A DNA stretch of 64,000 bases from Nocardia elegans NBRC 108235 (GTDB lineage: Bacteria > Actinomycetota > Actinomycetes > Mycobacteriales > Mycobacteriaceae). Location of the stretch: the NCBI RefSeq assembly GCF_001612845.1, contig NZ_BDBF01000037.1:24119-88118 (forward strand), given 5' to 3'. Shown piece by piece: positions 15,088-23,890 of this stretch. How positions within the stretch are numbered: the first letter of the stretch is position 1; each line of letters begins with the position of its first letter. The notes under the pieces were generated by a model. That model worked only from the letters and a program-made list of their open reading frames with translations, made no database searches and was not told the DNA's origin. Position numbers and translations under genes: made by a program.

Positions 15088-15960
15088 ATGCCGGTCGTCA
15101 ACGTTCTCGACTCGTTCATGCACTATCAAGAATCCGGCCGGCCCGATGGCACGCCGGTCGTGTTTCTGCACGGCAATCCGACCTCGTCGCACTTGTGGCG
15201 CAACGTGATTCCGCATGTGACCTCCGACGCACGGCGACTCGCCCCGGATCTGATCGGCATGGGCGCCTCGGGCAAGCCCGACATCGCCTTCCGATTTGCC
15301 GACCACTCCCGCTACCTCGACGCGTGGTTTGACGCACTCGGCCTGGACGAGGTTGTCATCGTCGGGCACGACTGGGGCGGTGCGCTCGGAATGAACTGGG
15401 CCCGTAGAAATTCTGACCGTATTCGCGGCATCGCGGTCGCCGAGACCTTCCTCCGTCCCATCCGCTGGGCTGAGATGCCAGAACGGGCGGCCGAGTTGTT
15501 CCGTGGCTTCCGGTCCAGCGACGGTGAGGAAATGGTGCTGAACCAGAACATGTTCATTGAGGTCAACCTGCCGTTACAGATCTTCACGGGCCTCGCCCCT
15601 GCCGACCACGACGTCTACCGTGCTCCGTATCCCGACCCCGGCTCCCGCAAACCGCTGCTGGCCTGGGCCCGCGAATTCCCCCTCGACGGCGAGCCTGCCG
15701 ATGTCGCAGACATTGTCAACGCCTACGACAAATGGATGGCCACCACCCCCGACGTGCCGAAACTGCTGATGGCGGTCGAAGGCGGCGCGACGCTGGGCTC
15801 ACCGGAAATGATCGATTGGGCGCGAAAAACTTTCGTCGCGTTGGAAGTCGAATCCATCGGTCCTGGCGGACACCATATTCCCGAAGACCAGCCCGGTGCC
15901 ATCGGGCGCGCCGTCGAGAACTGGATCCATCGTCATGAACTCACCAGAGCCTTCCGATAA
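15088..15960 (+). CDS. dhaA: Haloalkane dehalogenase (DhaA/HLD-II-like)
   Basis: A 290-aa alpha/beta-hydrolase that would hydrolyse carbon-halogen bonds to alcohol and halide. The layout follows Rhodococcus DhaA: HGNPTSSHLWRNVIPHV (Asn of the halide pair), APDLIGMGASGKPD, nucleophile elbow VGHDWGGALG (Asp, followed by the second halide-binding residue Trp) and ETFLRPI, where the Glu sits at the DhaA catalytic acid position. The catalytic His is in GPGGHHIPEDQP. The ATG at 15088 has GGAAGGAGG directly upstream. It probably forms an operon with the small ORF at 14933 under the divergent MarR protein. Confidence 0.9.
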   Translation: MPVVNVLDSFMHYQESGRPDGTPVVFLHGNPTSSHLWRNVIPHVTSDARRLAPDLIGMGASGKPDIAFRFADHSRYLDAWFDALGLDEVVIVGHDWGGALGMNWARRNSDRIRGIAVAETFLRPIRWAEMPERAAELFRGFRSSDGEEMVLNQNMFIEVNLPLQIFTGLAPADHDVYRAPYPDPGSRKPLLAWAREFPLDGEPADVADIVNAYDKWMATTPDVPKLLMAVEGGATLGSPEMIDWARKTFVALEVESIGPGGHHIPEDQPGAIGRAVENWIHRHELTRAFR

Positions 15961-16120
15961 GACGGAACCGCCGCGTGCGGCGCGAACTACCCGTGGACTT
16001 CGGAGTATGCGCAATGCCGTTCACTCTCCTGACCGTTGCGCCCCAGCAGCTTCGTCTGCTAACGCTGCACAATCCATTCGGACCGCATGGGTGGAGGAAT
16101 GGGCAAAGGGGAGGAAGAGT

Positions 16121-16440
16121 TTAGCCGACTCGGCCAGCGCGTGGACTGGACCAGTCCGGAGCCGAGTTCTCGACACGATTGCTCGACAGCGAAGTGAACG
16201 ACCGGCCTGAGTGGGGTGTGATGCGCCGTCGGGCCACCGCCCCATTCCACGAAGTTTCGCGAAAATCGAATGGAGGTGTCGACAATGTCATTCCGTCGTC
16301 GCTGTCGAACCGGACGATGCGCAGCCGGTCGGTGCCGACCCAGTTAGGGAACAACGACACGGTCGTCACGTGGTGGACCGTCCGCGTTTCCTCGTCGACA
16401 CGAAAGGGTTCTGAATAGGCCAGGTATCCGCGCGCAGCTC
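16121..16440 (-). pseudogene. C-terminal remnant of a lipocalin-like domain protein
   Basis: The frame encodes ARGYLAYSEPFRVDEETRTV, HHVTTVSLFPNWVGTDRLRI and then DDGMTLSTPP. The Lipocalin-like family found with actinobacterial monooxygenases has 'GYlAYfG.f.vDe...tvtH.v..s.fPNWvGt...R'. The N-terminal half of the barrel is missing, and the tail past the domain is unrelated. It follows a frameshifted TetR gene on the same strand, so both look like decayed parts of one locus. Confidence 0.6.
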
Positions 16441-16500
16441 GTCGAACATCGGACAGCCGAGGATCTGGTGAGTATCCGGTCCCACGAAACGAACGACGAA

Positions 16501-16951
16501 TCACTCTCGGCGGCAGGCGAATACCGCTGCCTTCGCTGTCTCCGCCTCGTCGACGTGCAGGGGCGTAACCGTCAGGGGGAGCCGGGTGATGTGGTCGGCG
16601 CAAACCCGTCCCAGCATGAGGGCCAGATAGCGGCGCCAAAGTTCGGAGTTCAGCGGTTTGGCGAAGCTTGCCATCGCCTCGCCCATGGTGACCATCGCGA
16701 AGAGGTCGAAGGCAGCGATCCCCGGCCGTAGCACGCCCTCGGCAACGGTCTGGTCGAAGACCGCGGTGATCAACTCCTGTTTGTTCGCGAAGCGGCGGTA
16801 GACCGTTCCCACGCCGACCCCGGCCGCGTCGGCGGCATCGTCGAGTGACCTCGAGACCGCGCCCGGAATACAGATCCTTCGCCGCATGCAGAGTTCGCGC
16901 ATAATTGCGGGCGGCATCGGCGCGCAGACGTTTCGGCGCGGGGGCGGCCAT
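16501..16951 (-). pseudogene. TetR-family regulator, frameshifted
   Basis: The start frame encodes MAAPAPKRLRADAARNYART and then LHAAKDLYSGRGLEV, a normal TetR helix 1. Near 16848 the match jumps to another frame: SLDDAADAAGVGVGTVYRRF followed by ANKQELITAVFD, which is the HTH plus helix 4. At the junction GAGGTCACTC would need two more bases to read GLEV-SLDD in one frame. The C-terminal part runs to a stop at 16501. Unless this is a sequencing error, the regulator is inactive. Confidence 0.75.
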
Positions 16952-17139
16952 GCGATCATCATGTTGCGCGGGTGCATATGATCACTCGGCTCTTCCCCTG
17001 CCTGAGGGCTGGTGCATCAGCGACGGGGCAGCCGTCGCCGCGCGCTGACGATTGCTGAAGATTCGCAATTGGCCTGAATTGGGTGGCCTTCGGGCGTGTC
17101 GACACGCGGTGTCGGATCAGCTGGGGTTGTTTCGATGGC

Positions 17140-17550
17140 CGCCCGTGCGCGCTCACCGAGCGGCTCGGGCTGTCCGAAGTCGCCGCGATCGAGGCGGAAC
17201 GCAAGCACTTCGTCACCGAGGTCGAGCGTCTGAAGGCCGAGAAGGCTGAGCTGGACGCGCAACTCGCGCACGAGCGAGCGGACCTGATCGAAGTGCAGGG
17301 CCAGAAAAGCCTTCAGGACTTGGGACTGTTCCGGTATCACCATCCGGCCTCCTCGTCGGTGATGCTCAAGGATGAGCTCGATCGCGTGCAGGCGGAGATC
17401 ACAGATACGGTGCGTGCCAAGCGGGCGATCTCGGCGATGACCAACTTCACTTTCAACAACTCCGCTGCCAAGGGCCGCAACTTCGTCTCCGACATGTCCC
17501 GGATCATGCTGCGCGCTACAACGCCGCGGAACCGAGGGTGTAACCACTGT
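17140..17550 (+). pseudogene. DUF4041 / phage T5orf172-type remnant
   Basis: The plus-strand frame encodes a coiled-coil lead (KHFVTEVERLKAEKAELDAQ), then KSLQDLGLFRYHHPASSSVM, AKRAISAMTNFTFNNSAAKG and RNFVSDMSRIMLRA. The last parts match the DUF4041 domain, which normally precedes a GIY-YIG T5orf172 nuclease domain in phage and island proteins. After MLRA the expected YNAE... is out of frame and ends quickly at a stop. The nuclease domain is lost. It is a mobile-DNA relic. Confidence 0.65.
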
Positions 17551-17632
17551 CCGTGCCGGCTGGCGGTGTCTCGATCGGCCTGCGCTCGCAACGCCGGACA
17601 AGCCCAGATCTGCAGGCACGTATCCGAATTCG

Positions 17633-17998
17633 TCACTGCCCGGGGATGCGGCAACGATCGGTCGTGACGTCCAACTGGCCGTTGATGATGTTCTGGTGGA
17701 CAAACACCGTGCCGTTGCAGATGTAGGCGAGGTCGTTATCTCTGGGCTGGATGAGAGTCGCTTCCTCGACCTTCCCGCTGGTGGGCGTGCCCTGGCCGGC
17801 CTGGCAGTTCTGCCCCCTGATGGCCTTGGTTCCGTCGAGTTCCGTCACTCCGAACCCTTGCTCCGCGATGTCGCAGGTGTAGACCGGCAGCGGACCGAGC
17901 GGCTCGGCTGAGGCCGTCGGCGCCCACACTGTCACCGTGGCCGCGGCGGCGAGGAAGGCGGTGGGCACAAGGGGCCGGGCACAACGAGCATCACGCAT
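17633..17998 (-). CDS. Small secreted protein
   Basis: A 121-aa protein with a clear Sec signal: MRDARCARPLVPTAFLAAAA, then TVTVWAPTASAEP with likely cleavage after ASA. The mature part has four Cys (YTCDIAE, GQNCQAGQ, YICNGTV, TDRCRIPGQ), suggesting two disulfides, a pattern seen in small exported actinobacterial proteins. The ATG at 17998 is supported by AGGAGG nine bases upstream. No function is recognised. An in-frame upstream ORF extension to 18178 is not needed. Confidence 0.75.
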   Translation of the reverse strand: MRDARCARPLVPTAFLAAAATVTVWAPTASAEPLGPLPVYTCDIAEQGFGVTELDGTKAIRGQNCQAGQGTPTSGKVEEATLIQPRDNDLAYICNGTVFVHQNIINGQLDVTTDRCRIPGQ

Positions 17999-18468
17999 TT
18001 TCGACCTCCTGGGGTGTCGTACCGATCCGGTCGTGCCGCCCCGAGGCCGGCTTCTCCTCGCGACAGCGCAAGAAACTTGCTGGACAAGCTGATCGACAGG
18101 CCAGCCGCGCTCACGCGCGGCGCCGGGCAGACAACCCGACGCGACCACGGTAGGCGCACCGCCTGCACCGGCCGACACGTCCGCTCATCCCGGCGTGTCT
18201 GGCCCCCAAACCTGTGCACCTGCAGAGTCGGACATGGTGTGGCTCGAGGCCGAACGGGTCGCTTCGGCATCGGACCGGGGCGACTGCTGGTGGCTCTTGC
18301 GTCTCAGTTTATCGAGGGCCGGGCGCCGCATTGGCTGGGGTGACGATCGGCAAGAGAGTGCGGTATCCGTCTCCCTTGGCCGGTCCCCGGTCACGACTCG
18401 TTCCGAGCCGCTGCTTCGGATCGTCCACACGATCTCGGTGAGGTAGTCCCGCAGCATGCTTGTTGGAT
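17999..18468. other. Stretch without a confident gene
   Basis: On the minus strand an ORF at 18185-18457 (90 aa, beginning MLRDYLTEIVWTIRSSGSER) follows the DHFR-fold gene by 11 bp. It has low-complexity Ser/Arg content and no recognisable domain, so it may be spurious. The right edge of the secreted-protein leader lies at 17999-18030. No repeat or RNA was seen. Confidence 0.4.
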
Positions 18469-19032
18469 TCAGCGTCGGACGCGATAACGAATGTGCGTAG
18501 CCGCAGGCGTATTGATCACCTCGATGATGTCGAGTTCGACCTCCGACGGCAACATGTCGAACAAGCGACGTCCACGACCGAGCAATACCGGAACCACATG
18601 GACCTGCAGTTCGTCCAGCACCCCCGCTGTCAACGCCTCGCGCACAGTGTAAGCGCCGCCGCGTATCTGCACATTCCGCTCCCCAGCAGCAGCTTTCGCC
18701 TGTGCCATCGCGCTTTCGATGCCGTCTTGCACATAGGTCACCAGCGGATAACCCCAGCGAGCGGCCGGTGCAGGCGGGCGATGGCTGGGTACGAAGATCG
18801 GTTGGCCGTTGTGATCGCCACCCCAGTGGTCCATCAGCTCCGCGGTACGCCGGCCCGACAACACCGCACCCGCGGCGTTCCACTCCTCCTGAAACCGGGC
18901 GAGCGGCCCGGCCGCGTCGGTCTCCTCGGCCCACAGGTGCAATCGCTCACCGTCCTCACCGCCGAGGAAGTCATCGGAGTCCGCGATATACCCATCGAGC
19001 GACATCGACATATCCAGCACTGAAACAGACAT
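18469..19032 (-). CDS. Dihydrofolate reductase-fold (RibD_C) family protein
   Basis: A 187-aa protein of the RibD C-terminal/DHFR-like fold. The N-terminus MSVSVLDMSMSLDGYIADSD has the typical SLDGyiA motif, then GRRTAELMDHWGG, and near the C-terminus LDELQVHVVPVLLGRGRRLF, the classic 'deL.l...PvllG.G..lF'. It would bind NADPH; substrate is unknown. The ATG at 19032 has AAAGAG seven bases upstream. Confidence 0.88.
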   Translation of the reverse strand: MSVSVLDMSMSLDGYIADSDDFLGGEDGERLHLWAEETDAAGPLARFQEEWNAAGAVLSGRRTAELMDHWGGDHNGQPIFVPSHRPPAPAARWGYPLVTYVQDGIESAMAQAKAAAGERNVQIRGGAYTVREALTAGVLDELQVHVVPVLLGRGRRLFDMLPSEVELDIIEVINTPAATHIRYRVRR

Positions 19033-19245
19033 AAGTGACTCTTTCGCAGGTTTCGACAGTGAGCTTCCTACCCGACCAGACGACGGCGGGCCGTGGAATT
19101 CATCGCTCACTCGCCGCGAGTTCCGACGAGACCCGTGGCGCCACGAACCCAGCCTCCATCACGCCGACCAACCACCCCGCCGCCCGGACAAACCCGTAGT
19201 CACCCCCAACAGCAGCTACGCCATTATCCGCCCGATATTCGGCGA

Positions 19246-19540
19246 TTACTCCCGGAGCCCCTGCTTCGACACAGGCCCTAGTGGTTCGGTGTGCTGTGGG
19301 TTCCGCCGGGGCGGGGGGTGTCGTGTTTGTGGAGTGCGTCTTTGATGGTGCTGGCGGGTGTGCCGGTGAGTCGGCTGCAGGAGGCGAGGGAATGGCCGGC
19401 GCGGTAGCTCTGGACGAGCTCGTCGATGGTGTGGCGGGGGAGTCGGCGCGTAACGCCCAGCCAGGTCCATTTTTTGTGTAATCCCTGGTCAGCACTTTCA
19501 TCTGTTCTGGTCTTTCGCTGTCTCCCGGTTGGCTTTGTCT
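19246..19540 (-). pseudogene. Double-HTH protein, internally deleted copy 2
   Basis: The leader (about 19471-19540) and start codon region match copy 1 at 13752-13820: CGAAAGACCAGAAC, then GACCAGG, then ATGGACCTGGCTGGGCG versus GTGGACCTGACTGGGCG. After MDLAGRYA the sequence jumps directly to the DNA for RRLPRHTIDELV, in another frame. Within that part it then skips about 48 codons to AGHSLASCSRLTGTPASTIK. It is therefore a deleted, frameshifted paralogue. Copies 1 and 2 lie in the same orientation about 6 kb apart. Confidence 0.7.
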
Positions 19541-19699
19541 CCTCAGCGTGCTGTTGCGTCGTGTCCTCGACCGTGGCGGTGTCCGCGCACTCGAACACAT
19601 TGCTGCGGGAATCCGGCCCAAGTCGCGGTGCACCCGTCGCGGAGGTCGTGACGAGAGCGGGCTCGGATTCGCCGGCAGATCCGGGGGTAGGCACGGGAG

Positions 19700-20155
19700 A
19701 TGGGTGTCATCGACGAGGACATGCGCTCGATCGTGGACAGCGCCAAGCTCGGGTTCGTCGCCACGGTGTGCGCGGACGGATCACCGAACCTTTCCCCGAA
19801 GGGAACCGTGCGGGTGTACGACGACGACCATCTGGTGTTCCTGAATCAAGCATCGCCGGGCACGGTCGCCAACTTGCGGCGTGATCCCCGACTGGAGATC
19901 AACGTGGTCGACTTCCTCAAACGACGCGGGTACCGGTTCAAGGGAACCGCCGAATTCCATGGCCCCGGCAGCCCGGTGTTCGAGTGGATTCACGACTGGT
20001 TGCTCGCCACACAGGGCCCGGGATATCCCGCGATCGAAGCGGTATTGGTGACCGTGGACCGCGCCCTGCCGGTGGACTCGCCGGCCTACCAGTTCGGGCA
20101 TGCCACGGAGTCCGAGCTGCGGGCGGCCTGGGTCACAACGTACGGGATCGAGTAA
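19700..20155 (+). CDS. Pyridoxamine 5'-phosphate oxidase-fold (FMN-binding) protein
   Basis: A 151-aa single-domain protein of the split-barrel flavin family. SAKLGFVATVCADGSPNLSP, then KGTVRVYDDDHLVFLNQASP and TVANLRRDPRLEINVVDFLK form the FMN/F420 barrel. Such proteins reduce small substrates or quinones, or act as dioxygen-dependent oxidases; the exact reaction is unknown. It sits 57 bp upstream of the quinone-oxidoreductase-like gene on the same strand. Confidence 0.82.
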   Translation: MGVIDEDMRSIVDSAKLGFVATVCADGSPNLSPKGTVRVYDDDHLVFLNQASPGTVANLRRDPRLEINVVDFLKRRGYRFKGTAEFHGPGSPVFEWIHDWLLATQGPGYPAIEAVLVTVDRALPVDSPAYQFGHATESELRAAWVTTYGIE

Positions 20156-20212
20156 GTCCCCAGGCCGTGACCGCCGTGTCGGCGCCTCATCGGCCGAAAG
20201 GAGGCAGGCACG

Positions 20213-21208
20213 ATGGCCGGGATTCCGGACGTGATGTACGCGGCCTACGTGGAGGCGCTCGGCCCGGCCGATGCGATCCGCTACGGACGGTTGCCCGTCC
20301 CGCGCACCGGTCCCACCGATGTGCTGGTGGCCGTCCACGCGGTCACGGTCGACCCGGTGGACACCTTCGTGCGGTCGGGGGCGTATGCGACGCCGACTCC
20401 CTTCCCGTTCATCATCGGCCGCGACCTGGTCGGAAACGTCGCGGCGGTCGGCGACGGGGTAGCCGGTTATGCGGTCGGGGACGCGGTGTGGTGCAACAGT
20501 CTGGGCCACGGTGGCCGCCAGGGCTCGTTCGCGCAGTACGTGGTTGTCCCGGCCGAGCGGCTGTACCACCTGCCCGACGGGGTGGATCCGGTCCAGGCGG
20601 TCGGTGTCGCACATCCGGCTGCCACGGCATGGTTGGGGCTGTTCCGGCACGCTCGGCTAGAGCTGGGAGGCACCGTGTATATCGGCGGCGGTGCCGGAAA
20701 CGTGGGCGATGCCGCGGTCCGCCTGGCACGCGCGGCCGGCGCCCGGGTGATCGCCTCCGCCTCCGGGAACGGGCTCGAGCGTGTCCGCGATGCGGGGGCC
20801 GCTGTGGTGGTCGACTACCGGGACTCCGACTTGGCCGAGCAGATCCGGGCGGCGGCGCCCGAGGGGTTGGACGTGTATTGGGACACCTCGGGTCATCACG
20901 ATATCGACGTCGCGGTCGCGTTGCTGGCCCGCGGGGGCCGGCTCCTGCTGACAGCGGCCGGACCAGAGGCGCGGGTGCCGCTACCCGTCGACCGCGCATA
21001 CACCCACGACATCACCCTGGCTGGGTTCGTGATCAGCAACGCCACCGTCACCGACCTGGCCGCCGCCGCGACCGTGCTCAACCGGAAGCTCGCCGACCGA
21101 ACCCTGACCGCACGGATCGCCGACACGATGCCCCTGGCGCGAGCAGCCGAAGCACACCGCCGTCTCGAAAAGGGCGGCGTCCACGGGCGTCTCATCCTGA
21201 TGCCCTGA
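20213..21208 (+). CDS. Zinc-independent quinone oxidoreductase (MDR family)
   Basis: A 331-aa medium-chain reductase. The GroES-like N-terminal domain has VHAVTVDPVDTFVRSGAY and FIIGRDLVGNVAAVGDGVAG. The Rossmann motif is YIGGGAGNVGDAAVRLARAA at about residues 158-177 (GxGxxG as GGAGNVG). The zinc-ligand Cys/His set of alcohol dehydrogenases is absent, placing it with NADPH:quinone reductases. The ATG follows AAAGGAGGCAGGCACG. A 93-codon ORF starts 2 bp after its stop. Confidence 0.88.
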   Translation: MAGIPDVMYAAYVEALGPADAIRYGRLPVPRTGPTDVLVAVHAVTVDPVDTFVRSGAYATPTPFPFIIGRDLVGNVAAVGDGVAGYAVGDAVWCNSLGHGGRQGSFAQYVVVPAERLYHLPDGVDPVQAVGVAHPAATAWLGLFRHARLELGGTVYIGGGAGNVGDAAVRLARAAGARVIASASGNGLERVRDAGAAVVVDYRDSDLAEQIRAAAPEGLDVYWDTSGHHDIDVAVALLARGGRLLLTAAGPEARVPLPVDRAYTHDITLAGFVISNATVTDLAAAATVLNRKLADRTLTARIADTMPLARAAEAHRRLEKGGVHGRLILMP

Positions 21209-21210
21209 CG

Positions 21211-21492
21211 ATGAACCGGGCCCGGCTCGACACCAAGCTCGCGTCGTATCTGTTGGCGAGTGTGCGTTCGGAAATGGCTCGCTCGGTCGTCCGATCGTGG
21301 TCGGCACAGTGGATGGGATGCGATCTGCACGAGACGGCCGCCACCCGGTTCGTCACCTCGGTCGGTATGGCACTCGCCGACCCCCGAGAGCACCTCTACC
21401 GGCCGGCGATCGGACGCCCGCCGCCGACAATGTTGCGGCGGCATCTCGGAGGTAAGGGCGCCGGGAAACGAGATCGACCGCAGAAGTCGTAG
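21211..21492 (+). CDS. Hypothetical protein (93 aa), coupled to the oxidoreductase
   Basis: The ORF starts 2 bp after the oxidoreductase stop codon (TGACG-ATG), suggesting coupling. It is basic, ending in GGKGAGKRDRPQKS. The N-terminal half, LASYLLASVRSEMARSVVRS, could be amphipathic helices. No family was recognised. Without homologues its reality rests on position and codon usage. Confidence 0.5.
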   Translation: MNRARLDTKLASYLLASVRSEMARSVVRSWSAQWMGCDLHETAATRFVTSVGMALADPREHLYRPAIGRPPPTMLRRHLGGKGAGKRDRPQKS

Positions 21493-21608
21493 TCCGGAAG
21501 TCGTGCCTATCCGGGACCATCGGCACCTCTATTTCGGGATGCGCTTGCCGAGACTGGAGAGCAGGGCCGCGAGTGCGGTTCGGAGTCGAGATCCGGATAG
21601 GACATGCG

Positions 21609-22022
21609 ATGAAGGTCGACGACATTGTCAACGCCGCGAAGGAATCCATGACGGTGCGGCGGGTGTTTTCCGAGCCCGTGGAGCGAGACGGGATCACGTT
21701 GATCGAAGCGGCGGCGGTCTCCGGCGGTGGCGGCGCCGGGGGCGGCACCGATAAAGAGGGCTCGGAAGGTTCGGGCGGCGGGTTCGGAGTCGGGGCCAAA
21801 CCCGTCGGCATGTACGTGCTGCGCGACGGCCGGCTCACCTGGCAACCGGCTGTCGATGTGAACAGGTTGATGACTGTGGTCGGTCTTGTCGCCATCACTG
21901 CGTTGCTGGTGGGCGCCCGTATCGCCGGCCGCCGCGCCCCCGCCTCGACACACCGGAGCGTTCCTGCGGTCCGCGGTGTCGGCCGCAAGCTCACCTCTCG
22001 ACGGGGCCGGAATCGACACTGA
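21609..22022 (+). CDS. GerW/YtfJ-family (sporulation protein-like) membrane protein
   Basis: A 137-aa protein. The N-terminus MKVDDIVNAAKESMTVRRVF, then SEPVERDGITLIEAAAV, a Gly-rich GGGGAGGGTD, and KPVGMYVLRDGRLTWQPAVD match the GerW/YtfJ family ('vfGePv..g.t.ip...v..G.G.G......G.PvG..vi.dG.v...P'). A membrane span (VVGLVAITALLVGARIA) and a basic tail follow. Despite the name, homologues occur widely in non-sporulating actinobacteria, and the function is unknown. The ATG at 21609 is preferred over a GTG at 21573. Confidence 0.75.
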   Translation: MKVDDIVNAAKESMTVRRVFSEPVERDGITLIEAAAVSGGGGAGGGTDKEGSEGSGGGFGVGAKPVGMYVLRDGRLTWQPAVDVNRLMTVVGLVAITALLVGARIAGRRAPASTHRSVPAVRGVGRKLTSRRGRNRH

Positions 22023-22194
22023 CCGCGCCTCGTATGGTGTCACGCCGCCGCGCTGGCAGACTCCCTGGCGCCGAGCGCTCGGCCGAGCGGGGTTGCGCAT
22101 TTCGACCTGATAGGTCCTCTGCCGCAACACTTTTGGTCGCGTTTCGTCACCACCCCGCCCACGGGGACCGGGCCGGGTGGGTGAGAGACGGTTG

Positions 22195-23214
22195 ATGCGG
22201 CCGATTCGCATATGTGCGGTGCTGTTGGGCGCGGCCGTTCTGATGAGCGGCTGCTCGAGTTCGGCATCGCTGGGGCCTCCGCACCCCGGTGAGCTGCCGC
22301 TGCGCCGGATCGCGCAGGTGTCGTTGACCGGCGGATCGGTGCGTTTCGACTACACCGCCCTCGATGCCGCGCGCGGGTTGCTGTTCGTGGCCCATATGGG
22401 TGCCGGGGAGGTGGTCGAAGTCGATGTGCGCGCCCATCGGGTTGTACGCACCATTGCCGATATGCCCGACGTGCACGGGGTGCTCGTTGTCGGAGACACT
22501 CATCGCGTGTACGCCACCGCGACCGGCCGCAACCAACTCGTCGCGATCGACGAGGACACCGGTGCGGTCGTGTTCACCGCACCGACCGGCGATTACCCCG
22601 ACGGACTGGCCTATGACCCGGTTCGCCGTGCGGTGTGGACGACCAACGAACACGCCGGTACCGAGACCGTCGCCGACGCCGAAACCGGAGTGGTGCGCGC
22701 GACCGCCGCAGTGGATGATGAGGCCGGCAACGTTGTCTACGACCCGGTCATCGACCGGATGGTGGTCGCAGTGCACGGCCGCAACGACCTGGCGCTGATC
22801 GATCCCACGAAAGCCACTATCACCCAACGCATTCCGACTCCGGGGTGTGACGATCCGCACGGGCAAGCCCTGGATGCGGCAGACCGAGTGATGTTCGTCG
22901 GCTGCGAGGCAGGGGCGGCCATGATCACCGTGGACCTGGTCACCGGCACCGTCACCGGTCGCGACTCGGTGGGCGAGACCCCCGACGTACTGGCCTACGA
23001 CCCGGGCACGCACCGGGTGTACGTCGCGGCCGAAAGCGGCTGGGTCAGCGTGTTCGACCGCCGCGACGGTCGCACCGTCGGGGTCGGCGCCGCGCATGTG
23101 GCCGATGGCGCCCACTCGCTGGCGGTGGACCCGGCTACCCACCACTGCTACCTACCGATCCCGAAAGGCCCCGACGGCACTCCGGTGCTGTGGGAATTCG
23201 AGCCCACCAGCTGA
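22195..23214 (+). CDS. Lipoprotein with YVTN-type beta-propeller
   Basis: A 339-aa exported protein. The signal peptide ends in the lipobox LMSGC at about residue 20, giving a membrane-anchored lipoprotein. The mature part is a propeller of repeats such as 'DYTALDAARGLLFVAHMGAG.VVEVDV' and 'DVLAYDPGTHRVYVAAESGW', the YVTN/SMP-30-like fold. It is 13 bp upstream of a FetA-like ATPase and likely in one operon with it. It may act as an extracellular sensing or binding partner, but the ligand is unknown. The ATG at 22195 is preferred over the GTG at 22177. Confidence 0.8.
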   Translation: MRPIRICAVLLGAAVLMSGCSSSASLGPPHPGELPLRRIAQVSLTGGSVRFDYTALDAARGLLFVAHMGAGEVVEVDVRAHRVVRTIADMPDVHGVLVVGDTHRVYATATGRNQLVAIDEDTGAVVFTAPTGDYPDGLAYDPVRRAVWTTNEHAGTETVADAETGVVRATAAVDDEAGNVVYDPVIDRMVVAVHGRNDLALIDPTKATITQRIPTPGCDDPHGQALDAADRVMFVGCEAGAAMITVDLVTGTVTGRDSVGETPDVLAYDPGTHRVYVAAESGWVSVFDRRDGRTVGVGAAHVADGAHSLAVDPATHHCYLPIPKGPDGTPVLWEFEPTS

Positions 23215-23227
23215 ACGTGTGGAACCC

Positions 23228-23890
23228 ATGTCTGCCATATCGCTCGACCGGGTCACCGCCGGCCACGGCACCACCACGGTGCTCGTCGATGCCGACGCGG
23301 AATTCGCCCGTGGCGCCTGTTCGGCGGTCGTCGGGCCCAGCGGCGCCGGGAAGACGACACTGCTGCGGCTGCTCAACCGGCTCGCCGAACCCACCAGCGG
23401 CACCATCCAGCTCGATGGCACGCCGATCACCAGCCTCGACGTACTCGACCTCCGTCGTCGCGTCGGGCTCGTCGGACAACACCCCGTCCTGCTCACCGAT
23501 ACCGTCTCCGAGGAGATCCGGTATGCCCGAGCGGATTTGGCTACGCAGCGTCTCGAGCGGTTGCTGGCCCTGCTGGGGTTGGGACCGGAGTTCGCCACTC
23601 GTCGATGCGCGCAGCTGTCCGGCGGTCAAGCCCAACGAGTCTGCCTGGCCCGCGCACTCGCCGTCGAACCCGAAGTGCTGCTGCTGGACGAGCCGACCTC
23701 CGCTCTCGACAAGAACTCCGCCACCGCGGTCGCCGAACTCATCCGTACCCACACCCGCGACGGCGGCACCGTCGTGCTGGTCAGCCACGACACCGACTTC
23801 GTCGACGGCGTCGCCGACACGATCTGGTCGCTTCACCAAGGGCGGCTGACCCGTAGTTCCCGCCCACTCGAACCACGGAACACGAAATGA
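23228..23890 (+). CDS. fetA: ABC transporter ATP-binding protein (FetA-like)
   Basis: A 220-aa ABC ATPase. Walker A is GPSGAGKTTLL, the Q-loop VGLVGQHPVLLTDTV, signature LSGGQAQRV, Walker B VLLLDEPTSALD and H-loop SHDTDFVDG. It is the right size for the E. coli FetA (YbbL) family and overlaps the start of a FetB-type permease by 4 bp (ATGA). In E. coli FetAB helps export iron and gives resistance to peroxide; the role here is inferred from family. Confidence 0.88.
   Translation: MSAISLDRVTAGHGTTTVLVDADAEFARGACSAVVGPSGAGKTTLLRLLNRLAEPTSGTIQLDGTPITSLDVLDLRRRVGLVGQHPVLLTDTVSEEIRYARADLATQRLERLLALLGLGPEFATRRCAQLSGGQAQRVCLARALAVEPEVLLLDEPTSALDKNSATAVAELIRTHTRDGGTVVLVSHDTDFVDGVADTIWSLHQGRLTRSSRPLEPRNTK

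Noticed and set aside
15896..16210. 104-codon plus-strand ORF
   Set aside because: Starts inside the dehalogenase gene in another frame and has no recognisable domain.
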